A stretch of 64,000 bases of DNA from Argentina anserina. Its lineage: Eukaryota; Streptophyta; Magnoliopsida; Rosales; Rosaceae. The position numbers were made by a program, and so were the translations under genes. The notes below the pieces were generated by a model. The model was given only the letters and a program-made list of their open reading frames with translations. It did no database searches and was not told the origin of the DNA. Positions 34,635 through 46,100 of this stretch are shown in pieces; positions within the stretch are counted from its first letter, which is position 1; every line of letters begins with the position of its first letter. The DNA lies in assembly GCF_933775445.1 (NCBI RefSeq), contig NC_065877.1:17236001-17300000 (forward strand). Direction: 5' to 3'.

Positions 34635-36262
34635 CCCATTTCTGCTACGTTCTTAATATGTTTTTACCTCCATTTGTACTTTGCTTAGCCCTTATTGTTG
34701 TAATATCAAGTCATTGAGTCACAATAGGAGTCTTGGACGGTATTGGATGTGTCTTTGTGCTCAAACGAGTTAAAAACAAAGAATTGGTCTAGAGTCCTAG
34801 ATTGAGTAGGAATCCTTATAGGACTAGGAAACCTAGTTGGATTAGGAGTCTTCATCTTTCTACGTTTTAGTCGCATTGGCGATATCTTGAGAGTCCTGTT
34901 TGCATAAGGAATCCTTGTTAGACTAGGAAACGTACCATTTGGGAAAGTCCTACTTAAAGTCAAACTCTTTATTACGAAACTTTCCTAAATGAACTTTCTT
35001 GTTCTAGTAACTTACTTGTTCTAGAAAGTTTCTTTTTTGCAAATTAGAAACTTTCCTAATTTAGTTGAGTTCATCTATTACATGTGTCTTTTTAAGACAA
35101 CAAATGTCTAGATTAAGACATAAGTTTCGAAATCATTATCTCTTTTCTTATTATTTTCAGTTCTTATTTTCAGGATTGAAGAGATAAATCAAAGGATAAT
35201 ACATGGCAGCAAATTGAGGAAAAGAATGAGTTCTTTGCCGTATGGGATAGGAAGAGAGAGAGAGCACGGCTGAAGTCCATATCCAAGGAGAAGATGGAGT
35301 CCAAGCCGTGAATAACTCTTGTGCTTGTGAAGGAAGTTTTGCCGTGTATTCCAATCAGCAAAGGAATAGGAGAGCCGTTCCATTCAAATCAGTCATGGAT
35401 AAAGAGTCCGGCCATGTATACAAGAGGAAAACAAGGAGATAAGAACTTGTTCTACAAGGAAGACAAAGGGAGTCATTCGATCCAATTGAAGAGAGAATAT
35501 CACATCCGTTAATCTCTTTGATCCAGCCCAATGCCGAGCTGCTCTCTCATCCTCCTTCCTCTATATATAACACGACATCCCTCACAAAATACCATCACCA
35601 TTCTCTCACAAACAAGGCCGAACCTCTACCAAAATACATCAAGAAAATTCAAGCCAAAAACCTTCATCCATCACCACCAAACCATGCTCATCTTCCTCCT
35701 CTTCCAAATCGAAATCATCCTTGCTTCATCCTTCAAGGTTTCTAATGTGTGATTCATCCATAGCTTGTAATTTTTATTTAGGTTTTCTGCAATTTTCGAT
35801 TTTATTGTATGAATACTTGGATGATCTTTTTGGTTTCATATATGAAGAATATAATTTCAGACTTCTTTGGTTTTATGTTTTGATTGTATGAACTTTTGAT
35901 CATGTATGTATGTCGTGTGTAATAGCTAAGGGCAGTAGGATTTTTGAAATTATTTTAGGTTTTATTTCAATTAATTCCATGAACTTGTACATCTAAATCA
36001 ATGTTTGAGGAAGCCAAGGTCATGGTTCTCCTAAGGTTGCGATTTAATTCACCAAGATGTTGTTTAATTGAGTATGTGCTTCGTATTTCAATTATTGATA
36101 CTTGTTTAGGGTTGTGATAGTTCTAGGAATTTGCATGCTTAATCAAGATGAGTAACGTCATGTTTGCTTACATGTCTCATATTCGACTTAATGTGCTTAT
36201 GTGCTACTTTGTTGTTTAACTAGTACTCTTCGTTATGTTGAACTATTTTTAGCATATCTTTA
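34635..36262 (+). mobile_element. LTR, family C (3' LTR of E3), truncated at both ends
   Basis: It starts at ctacgttcttaatatg, matching LTR-C from about base 22, and follows the intron-6 LTR copy closely through the aactttcctaaatgaac segment (34980-35150). A TATA box lies at about 35562-35569, followed by a CT-rich leader. The 3' end fades into a tandem repeat at about 36263 with no CTATCA end. Short open stretches at 35321-35752 are not genes. Confidence 0.75.
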
Positions 36263-37260
36263 GGATCAATCATATTTCAAACTAGACTTGTCGAGTCACC
36301 GAAATGTCCACTAATGTATTATAACCTTTATATTAGGTTTATAATAAAACTATCACATTGTGAAGTGACTATATGAAGGAAACTTCTCGGAATGGATCAA
36401 CACCATCCGATGTGGTCAGTATATATATTTAGTGATCATTTTAAAATTTCATCCAATTCGGAACTCGTTTGACCGTTAGAATTTTCGGTAAATCGAAAAC
36501 ACCACTAATATGCCCTAAGGGAGAACATATTACAAATATACGAATTCCTAAAGCCGTTTGCACATATGAAATCACCTGATTTTTATTACCTATCGTGTGC
36601 GATCGAACTGAAAAAATCTATTGGGAAAGCCCCGGTCAATTGGGTTTCAATATGTCAAAATGCCTCTTTTTTAGTTAACCGTTGGTACGAACGGTCAAAC
36701 CATGTCCAAAATGGACAAAATTTTTACGGGTTCCCTAAATATATATACCGATCACATCTACTGGTGTCGATCGACCATATTTCGAACCGGACTTGTCGAT
36801 CGCCGAAGTGTCCACTAATGTATTATAACATCTATATTAGGTTTATAATAAAAATATCACATTATGAAGCGACTATATGAAGGAAACTTCTAGAAATCGA
36901 TCGACACCATCCGATGTGATCAGTATATATATTTAATGATCATTTGAAAATTTCATCCAATTCGAACCTCGTTTTACCGTCGGAATTTCCGGTAAACCAA
37001 AAACAACACTAACATGTCATAAGGGGGGACCCATTACCAAGATGCGAATGAGGAAAGCTGTTTACATATTTGAAATCACCTAATTTTTGTCACCGATCGT
37101 GCGTGGTCACAACGAGAAAAACCATTTGGCAAAGCCCCGGTTAAATGATGTCTGAATTGGATGAATTTTTTATAAGGTCCCTAAATATATATATCGATCA
37201 CATCTATTGGTGTCGATCGACAATATTTCGAAACTAGAATTTATTTGTGACTTTTTTAGA
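36263..37260. repeat. About 505-bp tandem repeat, unknown family
   Basis: The catatttcraac segment starts at 36271, 36776 and 37221. The first spacing is 505 bp. The second is 445 bp because unit 2 lacks about 60 bp (the part of unit 1 near 36640-36715). Units share ccactaatgtattataac, gaaggaaacttct, gacaccatccgatgtg and catccaattcg at matching places. Divergence between units is roughly 10-15 percent by eye. No coding is seen. The class is unknown: satellite fragment or LTR interior are both possible. Confidence 0.85.
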
Positions 37261-37560
37261 ATGTTTTCTAATAATTGTTTTATTGTTTCAAACCCTTAAA
37301 TTAGAGTATTATATTTTTTCTAATATAAGTCTGCAAGGCCCGGTCCGTAAAAGTCCTCAATGCCCGCTTTAGGTGGGCGGAGTTGGATCTTCATATTTGT
37401 GAAAATACTCGGCCCGACCCGCCACTTATTTAAATTTACCCGATCCCGACCCATCACTCATAGGCCCGGCCCGCCCGTTCACAAGCCCTAATTTCACATA
37501 CCAAAGTTGTGTATAGTTTAAAACTTGAAATACCAAAATAAAGTTTGTCAAAACATGAGG
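37261..37560. other. Intergenic, GC-rich block resembling a hAT-type MITE fragment
   Basis: At 37333-37490 the sequence has repeated ggcccggcccgcc-like motifs, much richer in G+C than its surroundings and similar in style to the hAT-like MITE at 58297. I see no clean terminal repeats. The rest is AT-rich and featureless. Confidence 0.3.
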
Positions 37561-37823
37561 TACATAAGTTTATAAAGGCCAAACGTCAGGTACCGTCCGG
37601 ACAAATCTCCCTTTTTCATATAACGATATGGGATGGATCACGTGCATACGTCGTGTGAAGTAACAGTACACTGCTGAGTGCTGAGGGCTGGATTTGGCGA
37701 CATTGCCGATCTGAATCAATCCTCTGTGAACCAAAATGTTCATCAAGAGCTCTGACAGATCATACCCTCCCAAATGCCTATTTTGATTGCTCTGTAAACC
37801 GACCCAATTGGGGAATTCTGGAA
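37561..37823 (+). promoter_or_regulatory. Probable promoter and 5' UTR of the PMT gene, with G-box
   Basis: These 263 bases precede the PMT start codon. A CACGTG G-box core lies at 37639-37644, about 180 bp upstream of the ATG. G-boxes bind bZIP and bHLH factors in plants; whether this one is used is unknown. No convincing TATA box or transcription start can be set from sequence alone. Confidence 0.4.
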
Positions 37824-40800
37824 ATGGGAGGAGGTTCAGCTCTTAAATTAGAATCATGGCAGATGATAATGTTGGCTCTCCTATTAATGCTCGGCTCTTT
37901 CTACGCTGGAACTCTCTTCCGCCAAAATGCTCCCGATTACGTCTCTCAGCTTTCCTACAATTTTTCAGTTCCCGGTAAGCTTTGTTTCTTGGTCCAATAT
38001 CGAATTTAACAGATTTCTGGGTACTAAATCTGAGTTTGATTAGAACAATTTTATACTGTGGATTATGGCAGGTACTTCCACTTTTGCAAATAGGGTTAAA
38101 TTAACATATAGAAGAACACCACTAGTGATACCAGAGACTGGTGTGGATGTTTGTCCATTGAGTTTCAATGAATACATCCCTTGCCATAATGTTTCCTACA
38201 TTCAAACTTTGCTCCCCAGTTTGGACACAAGTAGAAGACAAGAGCTAGAGAGACACTGTCCTCCAGTAGTAGAGCGCTTGTATTGCTTGGTTCCCCCACC
38301 CAAAGACTATAAGATACCAATAAGATGGCCAACCAGCAGGGACTATGTGTGGCGAAGCAATGTGAATCACACTCATCTTGCTCAAGTCAAAGGTGGCCAA
38401 AATTGGGTTCATGAGAAGGATCAACTCTGGTGGTTCCCAGGTGGCGGTACCCATTTTAAACACGGTGCACCTGAGTACATTCAGAGGTATCCGCAATGAT
38501 TTTGGTTTCTTACCCCTTTGTCTCTCCATTGATGTCATTTACAATCCTGCACTCTTTGTATTAGTACTTATATGGCATTGAGGTATATAATTTTCATGTG
38601 ATTAAGTTGATGTCAACCTAAATCACTGATCAAATTTTGGGGTGGCTTACATTAAATGCAACATATTTTGACATTTTATGATGTTGATTTCAGAATTTTC
38701 AGTTGCTCTAATAAATTTTATTGGGTTTTGCAGATTGGGAAATATGATAACCAATGACACAGGTGATTTACGTACTGCAGGGGTTGTTCAAGTTTTGGAT
38801 GTTGGTTGTGGGGTTTCCAGCTTTTCTGCATTCCTTCTTCCCTTGGGTATACAGACCATGTCCTTTGCTCCCAAGGATGGCCATGAGAATCAGATTCAAT
38901 TTTCTCTAGAGCGAGGGATTGGTGCAATGATCTCTGCAATAGCAACAAAGCAATTGCCATATCCCAGTAGCTCGTTCGAGTTGGTTCATTGTTCTAGGTG
39001 TCGTGTCGATTGGCATGCAAACGGTAACTGTCTGTTATATACATAGTTCATATGTATTACTGATCTACATGGTATCCATATACAATCATATTAAAAGAAA
39101 GATAAAGCTAAAGAAGTTTAAATGTAAAATTAAGTTGGGAGTTCAATGTCTCCACAAGATGGTATCTGTTGATATCAAAACAATGAGAGATCATGAACTC
39201 AGTATTTACAAATTTCGATTGCAAATTTATATTTTTCCCCATGTTCGATGAATGTGACTCACATTATTCGTATAGCAATTTATCATGACTTATTTGCCCG
39301 GTATTCTATATAAAGAATAAACTATAATACTTTTGTGCTGGGATACGAGGAATAACTATGCAATATATATATTTGGTGAGAATACTGTATCAGTGACTGT
39401 ATTAACGGAGTAGTGTGTCAAGTCTTGTTACTGATTTACTGCTCCTTTGTGAGTTGGTCTTATGTAGTGTTCATTTTTTCATGTGTGTGCAGATGGGATT
39501 CTTCTAAAAGAAGTGAATCGCCTTCTGCGTTCTAATGGATACTTTGTGTATTCAGCTCCACCTGCTTATAGAAAGGATAAAGACTTTCCAATAATTTGGG
39601 ACAACTTAGTGAATCTGACTTCGGCAATGTGTTGGAAACTCATTTCTAAAAGAGTTCAAACTGCTATATGGATGAAACAAGAAGATCAGTCATGCCTTCA
39701 TCGCATTTCAGAACAGAAACTAATTGATATATGTGATGCTGCTGATGATTCTAAGCCATCCTGGAATATGAAATTGGGAAACTGTATACAAGTAAGGGGC
39801 ATGCATACAAATGCTCCAAAACTACCTCTTAAACCAGAGCGTCTTTCAATATACTCAGAGAGCCTAAAAAAAATAGGTTCACTGCTTCTCCTTTTCATTT
39901 TCCTTTTATTTTACTTTATATATCTACTGCTTTCTGTACTCCCCAAGTTGACGTGAGGCGCCTTCATGCACATAACACCATTTTCCTTTTATTTTACTTT
40001 ATATATCTACTGCTTTGGTTATTATGATGCATATTTACTCGTTATATAAAGTTACAGTGATGAGGACATCATAGCCAAACCTTTCTAGTTTTATGAACGG
40101 AAGAGATGGAAAATAGAGCAACCAATCATTACTTTTCTTTATGGTTTGATTGATTTCTCTCTGGATATTAATTGGCAGCTTAAAAGAAGTCTGATCCTAG
40201 GAGTCTTTAGGCTTAGTGTCATTTCAAGAGTCTTCTTGTGCTTTTAGTTTCTTTTCAAATTAGGAGTTTAAGTTTTACTTTGTTAGCTCTTTTATGTTTC
40301 AGTTTCTGATATTTAAGAGCCCTAATGAGTATTTAAAGCTAGTAGTTGTCAGTTATGAACTTTAGTATAAATAATGTAAGAGCCAATAGGCTGATATATG
40401 TTGTGTGGAATAAAGAGTTAATCAGATTTTCTGAGTTTTCCTGTGAAGGGATTGGTGTGAAGCCCGAAGCCTAAACAAGGATGTGAAGCCTACACTAGGG
40501 TGTGAAGCCTAATTAAGGGTGAGAAACCTGGGAGTGATTCATATTGTCAAAGAGTTCTGTGTGTGTTTTAGCTCTAAGATTTAGAGTTTGTTGATCCTGG
40601 TTCCAAGCAGCTACTATCCTGCGTCATACAGCAAACATTAAGGGTTATATTCATGCCTAGGCAATCCATATATCCACATAAGTACCTAATATTGACTTCT
40701 GATCAGCTATATATAGTTTTACTAAGATTGTTGATCTTTACACAAATAGTACTTGACTATGTATGAATTTACTATGTTTTTCCTTTATTCCTTATAGTCC

Positions 40801-43800
40801 TATTTCTTACAAACTGAAACGCATCACACTGAGGGTTAAACAGAGAAAGATTGAGCTTGCAGAGAAAGATTCTAGAGTTATACTCTGTAGGCTGCAGGTT
40901 CTTTTCACCCGATCCTGCTTTGGAGACCTCATCTCCAAACTTAAACCAAATTTTGAGCAGGCCTCATCAATGTTATAATATAAGGGTCGGAGAGCTTGTA
41001 ACGGGAGAGGGGTTTTCATTTTTTATTTATGAACTTCAAAAATAAATATTGCTCAGTCTGACAGATTTGTCATCATTGTGTTCATAATAGGTATAAGTCA
41101 AGAGGATTTTACTTTGGACACTGTCTTTTGGCAAGATCAAGTTCAGCATTACTGGCGGCTGCTGAATGTGAACAAGACAGAAATACAAAATGTCATGGAC
41201 ATGAATGCTTTTAGTGGTGGATTTGCTGTGGCCTTAGATTCATCGCCCATGTGGGTGATGAATATAGTACCTGCTACCTTGAAGAATACTTTGTCTGCCA
41301 TTTATGACCGTGGTCTGATTGGTGCTTTCCATGATTGGTATGTTTTTTTTTGTAACTGTGGTGTCCTGATGCGAGAATCTGAATATCAATTTGTTGGTTT
41401 AAATTGAAAATAAAGAAAATTATGTAATTAAAAGTTAGAAAATAGATACCCAAAGTTGGTATTTGACATCTTATCCCTATCCAATGTCAGGTGTGAACCG
41501 TTTTCTACTTATCCACGCACATATGATCTATTGCATGCCAACCATCTCTTCTCTCATTATAAGGAATGTGGAGAAGGCTGCTTGTTGGAAGATATCCTTT
41601 TGGAAATGGACAGAATGATAAGGCCACAGGTAAAATAATTGATTAATGTTATTTGTTGTTTGTGATCTAGTATCTAAAACATAAACTTATGGTATATGTT
41701 ACAATAAGGTTGGAAAACAATTTCTCGTCATGCTAAGTTGGAAAATAATACCTTTTGTATACCTCTTATGCCAAGCTGCATCATTAGATCACCATCCTTT
41801 TCCTTCCCTATTTCTCTGAACTATGAAGTCGAATATACATTATCATCTCCAATCATCTTTTTGGAAATGATTTTTTCCAGTCATCTTCCAATCATTAATC
41901 ATTCTTTTGTCATGACCTATGAAATCAAATATACATTCTCATCTTCTGATCATCTTTTTATTCCAAGCTGCATCATTAGTTCACGGTCCTTTTCCTTGCC
42001 TTTGTTCATGAACTATGATGTCGAACATACATTCTCATCTTCCAATCATCTTTTTCTAATATACTTTCTTTGCTTTTGTGTTATTGGACATTATATTAAC
42101 CTTTTGAAATAATAGTAATAATAATAATAATATCAATAATAATCATAAAGCAGTGTGAATGCAAATGTGTAAGTAGTGAGGGTGATAGATCGTTACTAAG
42201 AACGTCTATAATAAACCATGTAAAACATCATTGTTATTATAGAATAAGCAGAGATCGTTCAGTCTGGGGAATCAAAAGGGTCTCAAAACTTATTATGTTA
42301 TTGGGTGATTTGATTTTGATTATAAAACTACTACTGAAAATAAATCCTAAATTACTATTTACATGATCGACTTCTCTTTAACAAACTTAAACCAAATATA
42401 CCATTACACCATATAATTACAAGTTCGAACATATCATGCATTCTAATTTAACCAATTTCATACTCTTTAGACACCAATACAATTAGAGTCTTAGGAGATC
42501 ATCTAATCATGTAAGATTTCAATTAACATTTAGATTGACTTAGGGCCTAATCTAAATTTGCATGCAATCAAATTCAATAACACTTAAAGTATAAATTAAA
42601 CAAGATTATATTTAAGCATCAAATATTTGTTGGAGAATGTTTCATGTGTGGCGTTACCCACCATGGTTCCACATGCAAATTTCCAGATTTTTTTCCACTT
42701 TAATCAACTCAAACCGAACTTACTTAGGACATGATTCGATGTGTGTCAATATGGTTGATGAATCTAGCACTCAAACACAATCTTAGGGACTGCATCTAAG
42801 CACTAAATTCATATGCACATATCTGAAAATTATCTAAAAGTATCGGTTTTGGGCTGTTTGGTCCATCAATGCACGGCTAGGATCTTGTGCATCGAATGAC
42901 TCCTTTTTCATGGTAAATTCAGCCTTTATCTCCTCCTTTCTCTCAAGGTATATCACGACTGAACTCTTATCCTTTTTTATTTCAAATGGCACGGCTCCTC
43001 TCTTCATAATCCTTAGGTGTACACGGCTTCTCTTTGAATGCACAGCTGAACTCCCTTCTTTTTCTCAATGAACTTGGACGGCATCTTGTCTTCATTATCC
43101 TTAATCCGTGTGTTATCTTCAATTGGTCTTCCTTTGTCATACACAGCTCCTACTTTCTCTCTAGAAACTCACGACATCTCTTCTTATCCATGAGCTGATT
43201 GATAGGCACGGCAATGGACTCCTAGAAATTCTCTAGAGTCTCACACGGCTATGAACTCCTTTTTCTCCCTTTGATGTCGTGTATTATCCCTTCAATTCCG
43301 AAATTAATCTCCTTTAAATCTTGAATGATAGCTCGGCATATGACTCCTCTTTTATTCCAAACCGTGAATAGCTTCCTCCTCAAGTCTTGTTGTGCTCTTC
43401 CTCTTCTTATCCCACACGGCATAGAACTCATTTTCCTCTTTGATTATGTCTTAAATTCATATCTGAAAATAAGAAAATAAAATCATAAATAAAGATAATA
43501 TATTTCGAAAATTATGTCCTAATCTAGACAATTGTGTCTTAAAAAGACACATGTAATAGATGAGCTCAGCTAGATTAAGAAAGTTTCTAATTTGCAAAAA
43601 AAAAACTTACTAGAACAAGTTACTAGAACATGAAAGTTCATTTAGGAAAGTTTCGTAAAAAAAGTTTCAGTTCAAGTAAAACTCTCAAATGATACGTTTC
43701 CTAGTCTATCAAAAATTACTAATGCAAGAACTCTCAAGATATCACTAATGCGATCAAAACGTAGAAAGATAAAGACTCATAATCAAACTAGATTTCCTAG

Positions 43801-45731
43801 TCCTATAAGGATTCCTACTCAAACTAGAACTGTAGACCAATTCTGCGTTTTAAACTTGTTTAAGCACAAAAATGCATCAAATACCACTCAAGACTCCTAC
43901 TACAACTCAATGACTCAATAGTAGGGTTGGGACCGGTACGAGACGGTCCGGTATTGTGCTCATACCGATACCATACCGATTTTATATTTCGGTATCGGTT
44001 CGGTACTACCATTTTCAACCTCAATACCGAACTGAACCGATACCGTTCAGTTTCGGTACGGTTCAGTACTTTTTCGGTACCAAACTGGCAAATTGCACAA
44101 AACCTACATATGCATCATTCACTACACTAACTAGGTTCAATTATGAAAAAAATTCACATAAAAGATACAATTAACAAACTTCACATTTTCACAAAGCTGA
44201 AAAGATACAAATTGAAAGCAATTCCTACAACGGCATATACTTCTGCATAAATTGAGAGTTTTACACTATTCAAATTCATACTTCTACATAAGAAAGTAAA
44301 CACAAAATCCAAACTCTTTCGATTTGAAACGAACACAAAGTCAAACCATAACCCAAAGAAAGTAAAACCCAAAACCCAAACCGAAAGGCGAAGACGCGAA
44401 GTGAAAGAATGAAGTCGTGAAGTGAAGGAGACAATGAGTTTTCGATAGAATGGTTAGGGTATATTAGCTTTTGTGAACCCTAAAACCCCCCCAAAAATGA
44501 GTTTTTATGGTTTCGGTACGGTTCGGTATGTTCGGTATCGGATCTAATAGAACCGACCCGTACCGATTATATACTTTCGGTATCGGTATCGGTTCAGTAT
44601 TGGAAATTTGTACCGATTCATTCCGTCCCGTTGAGATTCGGTACGGGACGAACGGTTTCGGTACCATTTTTTTGGTACCAACTCCTAGCCCTATTCAATA
44701 GTACAACAATAAGAGCTAAGCAAAGTACAAACGGAGGTAAAAACATGTTAAGAACGTCGCACAAAGTGCTCATATCTTGAGACCTAGAAAACCTAGATGT
44801 TTATAATGATTGGTAAGAACACCTTGAGCAGCAATTTAATACAATTCAGTGAATTCACCAAGTAATTGTTAAATTGTACTGTGCCATAGATCTTTCACCA
44901 TCAATATTTTTAGCAGTTTACAATGTACTTTTTATAGCAATAGGGCTTAATTTCTTTTATTCTCCATATTAAAAGCATTAAATTTTATTTCTAACAGTTT
45001 TTACATTCCTAGGATCGATCTTAACATGTTTCTTCTTTTGTATTTCATTTGTTGCACTCCAATTTTACTTTTATGTATTTGTCACCATATATTTATTTAT
45101 CATTTTGCTCACTGGATCAAAATATAGAAGTGTTTCTTATGAATATTTGTTTTTGAATACACAATTGTTATTTTCATTGTCATTTTCCGTATTCCCATAT
45201 TGATATAGCACCAAGTGAATTGACAGAATGTAGAGTCTAAGGATATAGAAAACGAGGGAAATCAGGGATTTAGAAAGACTAAAGTGACTGTTCTAGTGTT
45301 TATTAATCACACGGACTGTTCTGCATAGATAGCTACTTCTTGAAACCTTACATTCAAATGTGTTCATGAAAAAAATTTCATATGACAATTTCATGCTAAT
45401 GCATTTCTTCCAGCACTGTTAAAATTGTTTAGCACTTGGTGCTGGAACCCACTGGTGGATTACTTTATTAAAGAGTAACTCTTTCTTTTTTGGCCCGCCA
45501 AAGTATATCTCTTGCAACTTGTTACCATCCCAAGTTGCAAATGATTCGTAATGGTATTGTGTTGATGTGCAGGGATTTATTATCATTAGAGATGAGGAAG
45601 CTTTCACATCAAAGATCCAGGATCTTGCTCCAAAGTTTTTATGGGAGGTTGAATCACATTTGCTGGACAACATAAGGAAGAAGGGTGAAACCGTGTTAAT
45701 ATGTAGGAAGAAGTTTTGGGCAATCGTCTGA
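37824..45731 (+). CDS. PMT (PMT6/PMT7-like): Putative methyltransferase, PMT6/PMT7-like, seven exons, 594 aa
   Basis: Exons: 37824-37974, 38072-38486, 38734-39023, 39493-39876, 41091-41337, 41491-41629, 45573-45731. All introns are GT-AG and the joined frame is open, 594 codons plus TGA, close to the roughly 590 aa I recall for Arabidopsis PMT6. A single membrane helix lies at about residues 13-32 after a short N-tail, as in type II Golgi proteins. The SAM-binding motif [11 protein letters not shown] is at about residues 209-219. Family blocks follow: [19 protein letters not shown] (just before it), [41 protein letters not shown] and [17 protein letters not shown]. The family (DUF248/Methyltransf_29) is thought to methylate Golgi-made pectins; the substrate of this branch is not proven. 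Intron 6 is 3943 bp and holds nested transposons. The subgroup call rests on the N-terminus and is moderate. Confidence 0.93.
40150..40640 (+). mobile_element. Possible LTR/TRIM-like insertion in PMT intron 4
   Basis: Intron 4 (39877-41090) is 1214 bp. This part has LTR-like style: repeated gtgaagcc(t/c) units near 40459-40540 and a tgatcctggttccaagcag segment that loosely recalls a primer-binding site. I found no matching direct repeats or TSD. Low certainty. Confidence 0.25.
41771..42058. repeat. 96-bp minisatellite in PMT intron 6
   Basis: The ctatga(a/t) motif starts at 41821, 41917 and 42013, spaced exactly 96 bp, and ccaagctgcatcattag starts at 41771 and 41963 (2 x 96). That gives three units, with the first half of unit 2 diverged. 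An ATA microsatellite follows at about 42108-42145. Confidence 0.85.
42183..44777 (-). mobile_element. Solo LTR, family C, minus orientation, in PMT intron 6
   Basis: Read on the minus strand it runs from 44777 (agatatgagcac, against TGATAGGAGCAC elsewhere) to 42183 (CTATCA end intact). It matches the LTR-C copies at 27511 and 34635, including the cgacgttcttaacatg start and the tttattatagacgtt 3' part. Removing the MITE inside leaves about 1815 bp. No internal coding is present. Flanks gaggg and tgaga do not form a clear TSD, so the insertion is old or its edge has mutated. Confidence 0.85.
43922..44693. mobile_element. hAT-like MITE nested in the intron LTR
   Basis: This 772-bp element has imperfect inverted ends (TAGGGTTGGGACCGGTA and, on the other strand, TAGGGCTAGGAGTTGGTA). 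It has 8-bp flanks ctcaatag (43914-43921) and ttcaatag (44694-44701), 7 of 8 identical. The interior is rich in the ggtacggttcggta motif in both orientations near the two ends. No transposase is encoded. The TAGGG ends and 8-bp duplication fit hAT. Confidence 0.85.
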
Positions 45732-46100
45732 AATGTATCAGCAGACGTACAGCTTTGCCAATATAATTTCCTGAAGATGTAAATTTCATTTTGCTTTCTC
45801 TCTTTTGTTTTTTCTTTTGGGTGGAAGAGATGCTAAGAGCCTAGCAACTGATGTGTAATTCAATGTATATACCTTGATACATTGAATGTGTTATTCTATC
45901 TGTGGGGTGAACTTATTGCATGTCCCCATAGATTAGATGAATGTCGTCGAAGAGTGTTTATTCCCTGCATTATGTCATGTTCAGTGTAACCCAAAGTTCA
46001 CCCCGTTTACGGGGTAGATACTGTAGTGACTTATGTTTTTTGCACTGTTACAAATGTCTATACTGTTCCGAACATGTACAATAGAGTTTATTTCATCCAA
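45732..46100 (+). other. Probable 3' UTR of the PMT gene
   Basis: AT-rich sequence follows the PMT stop codon. No coding is seen. The polyadenylation site cannot be fixed by eye. Confidence 0.4.

Noticed and set aside
42178..44782. Target-site duplication for the intron LTR-C
   Set aside because: Flanks gaggg and tgaga do not match well enough, so I claim none.
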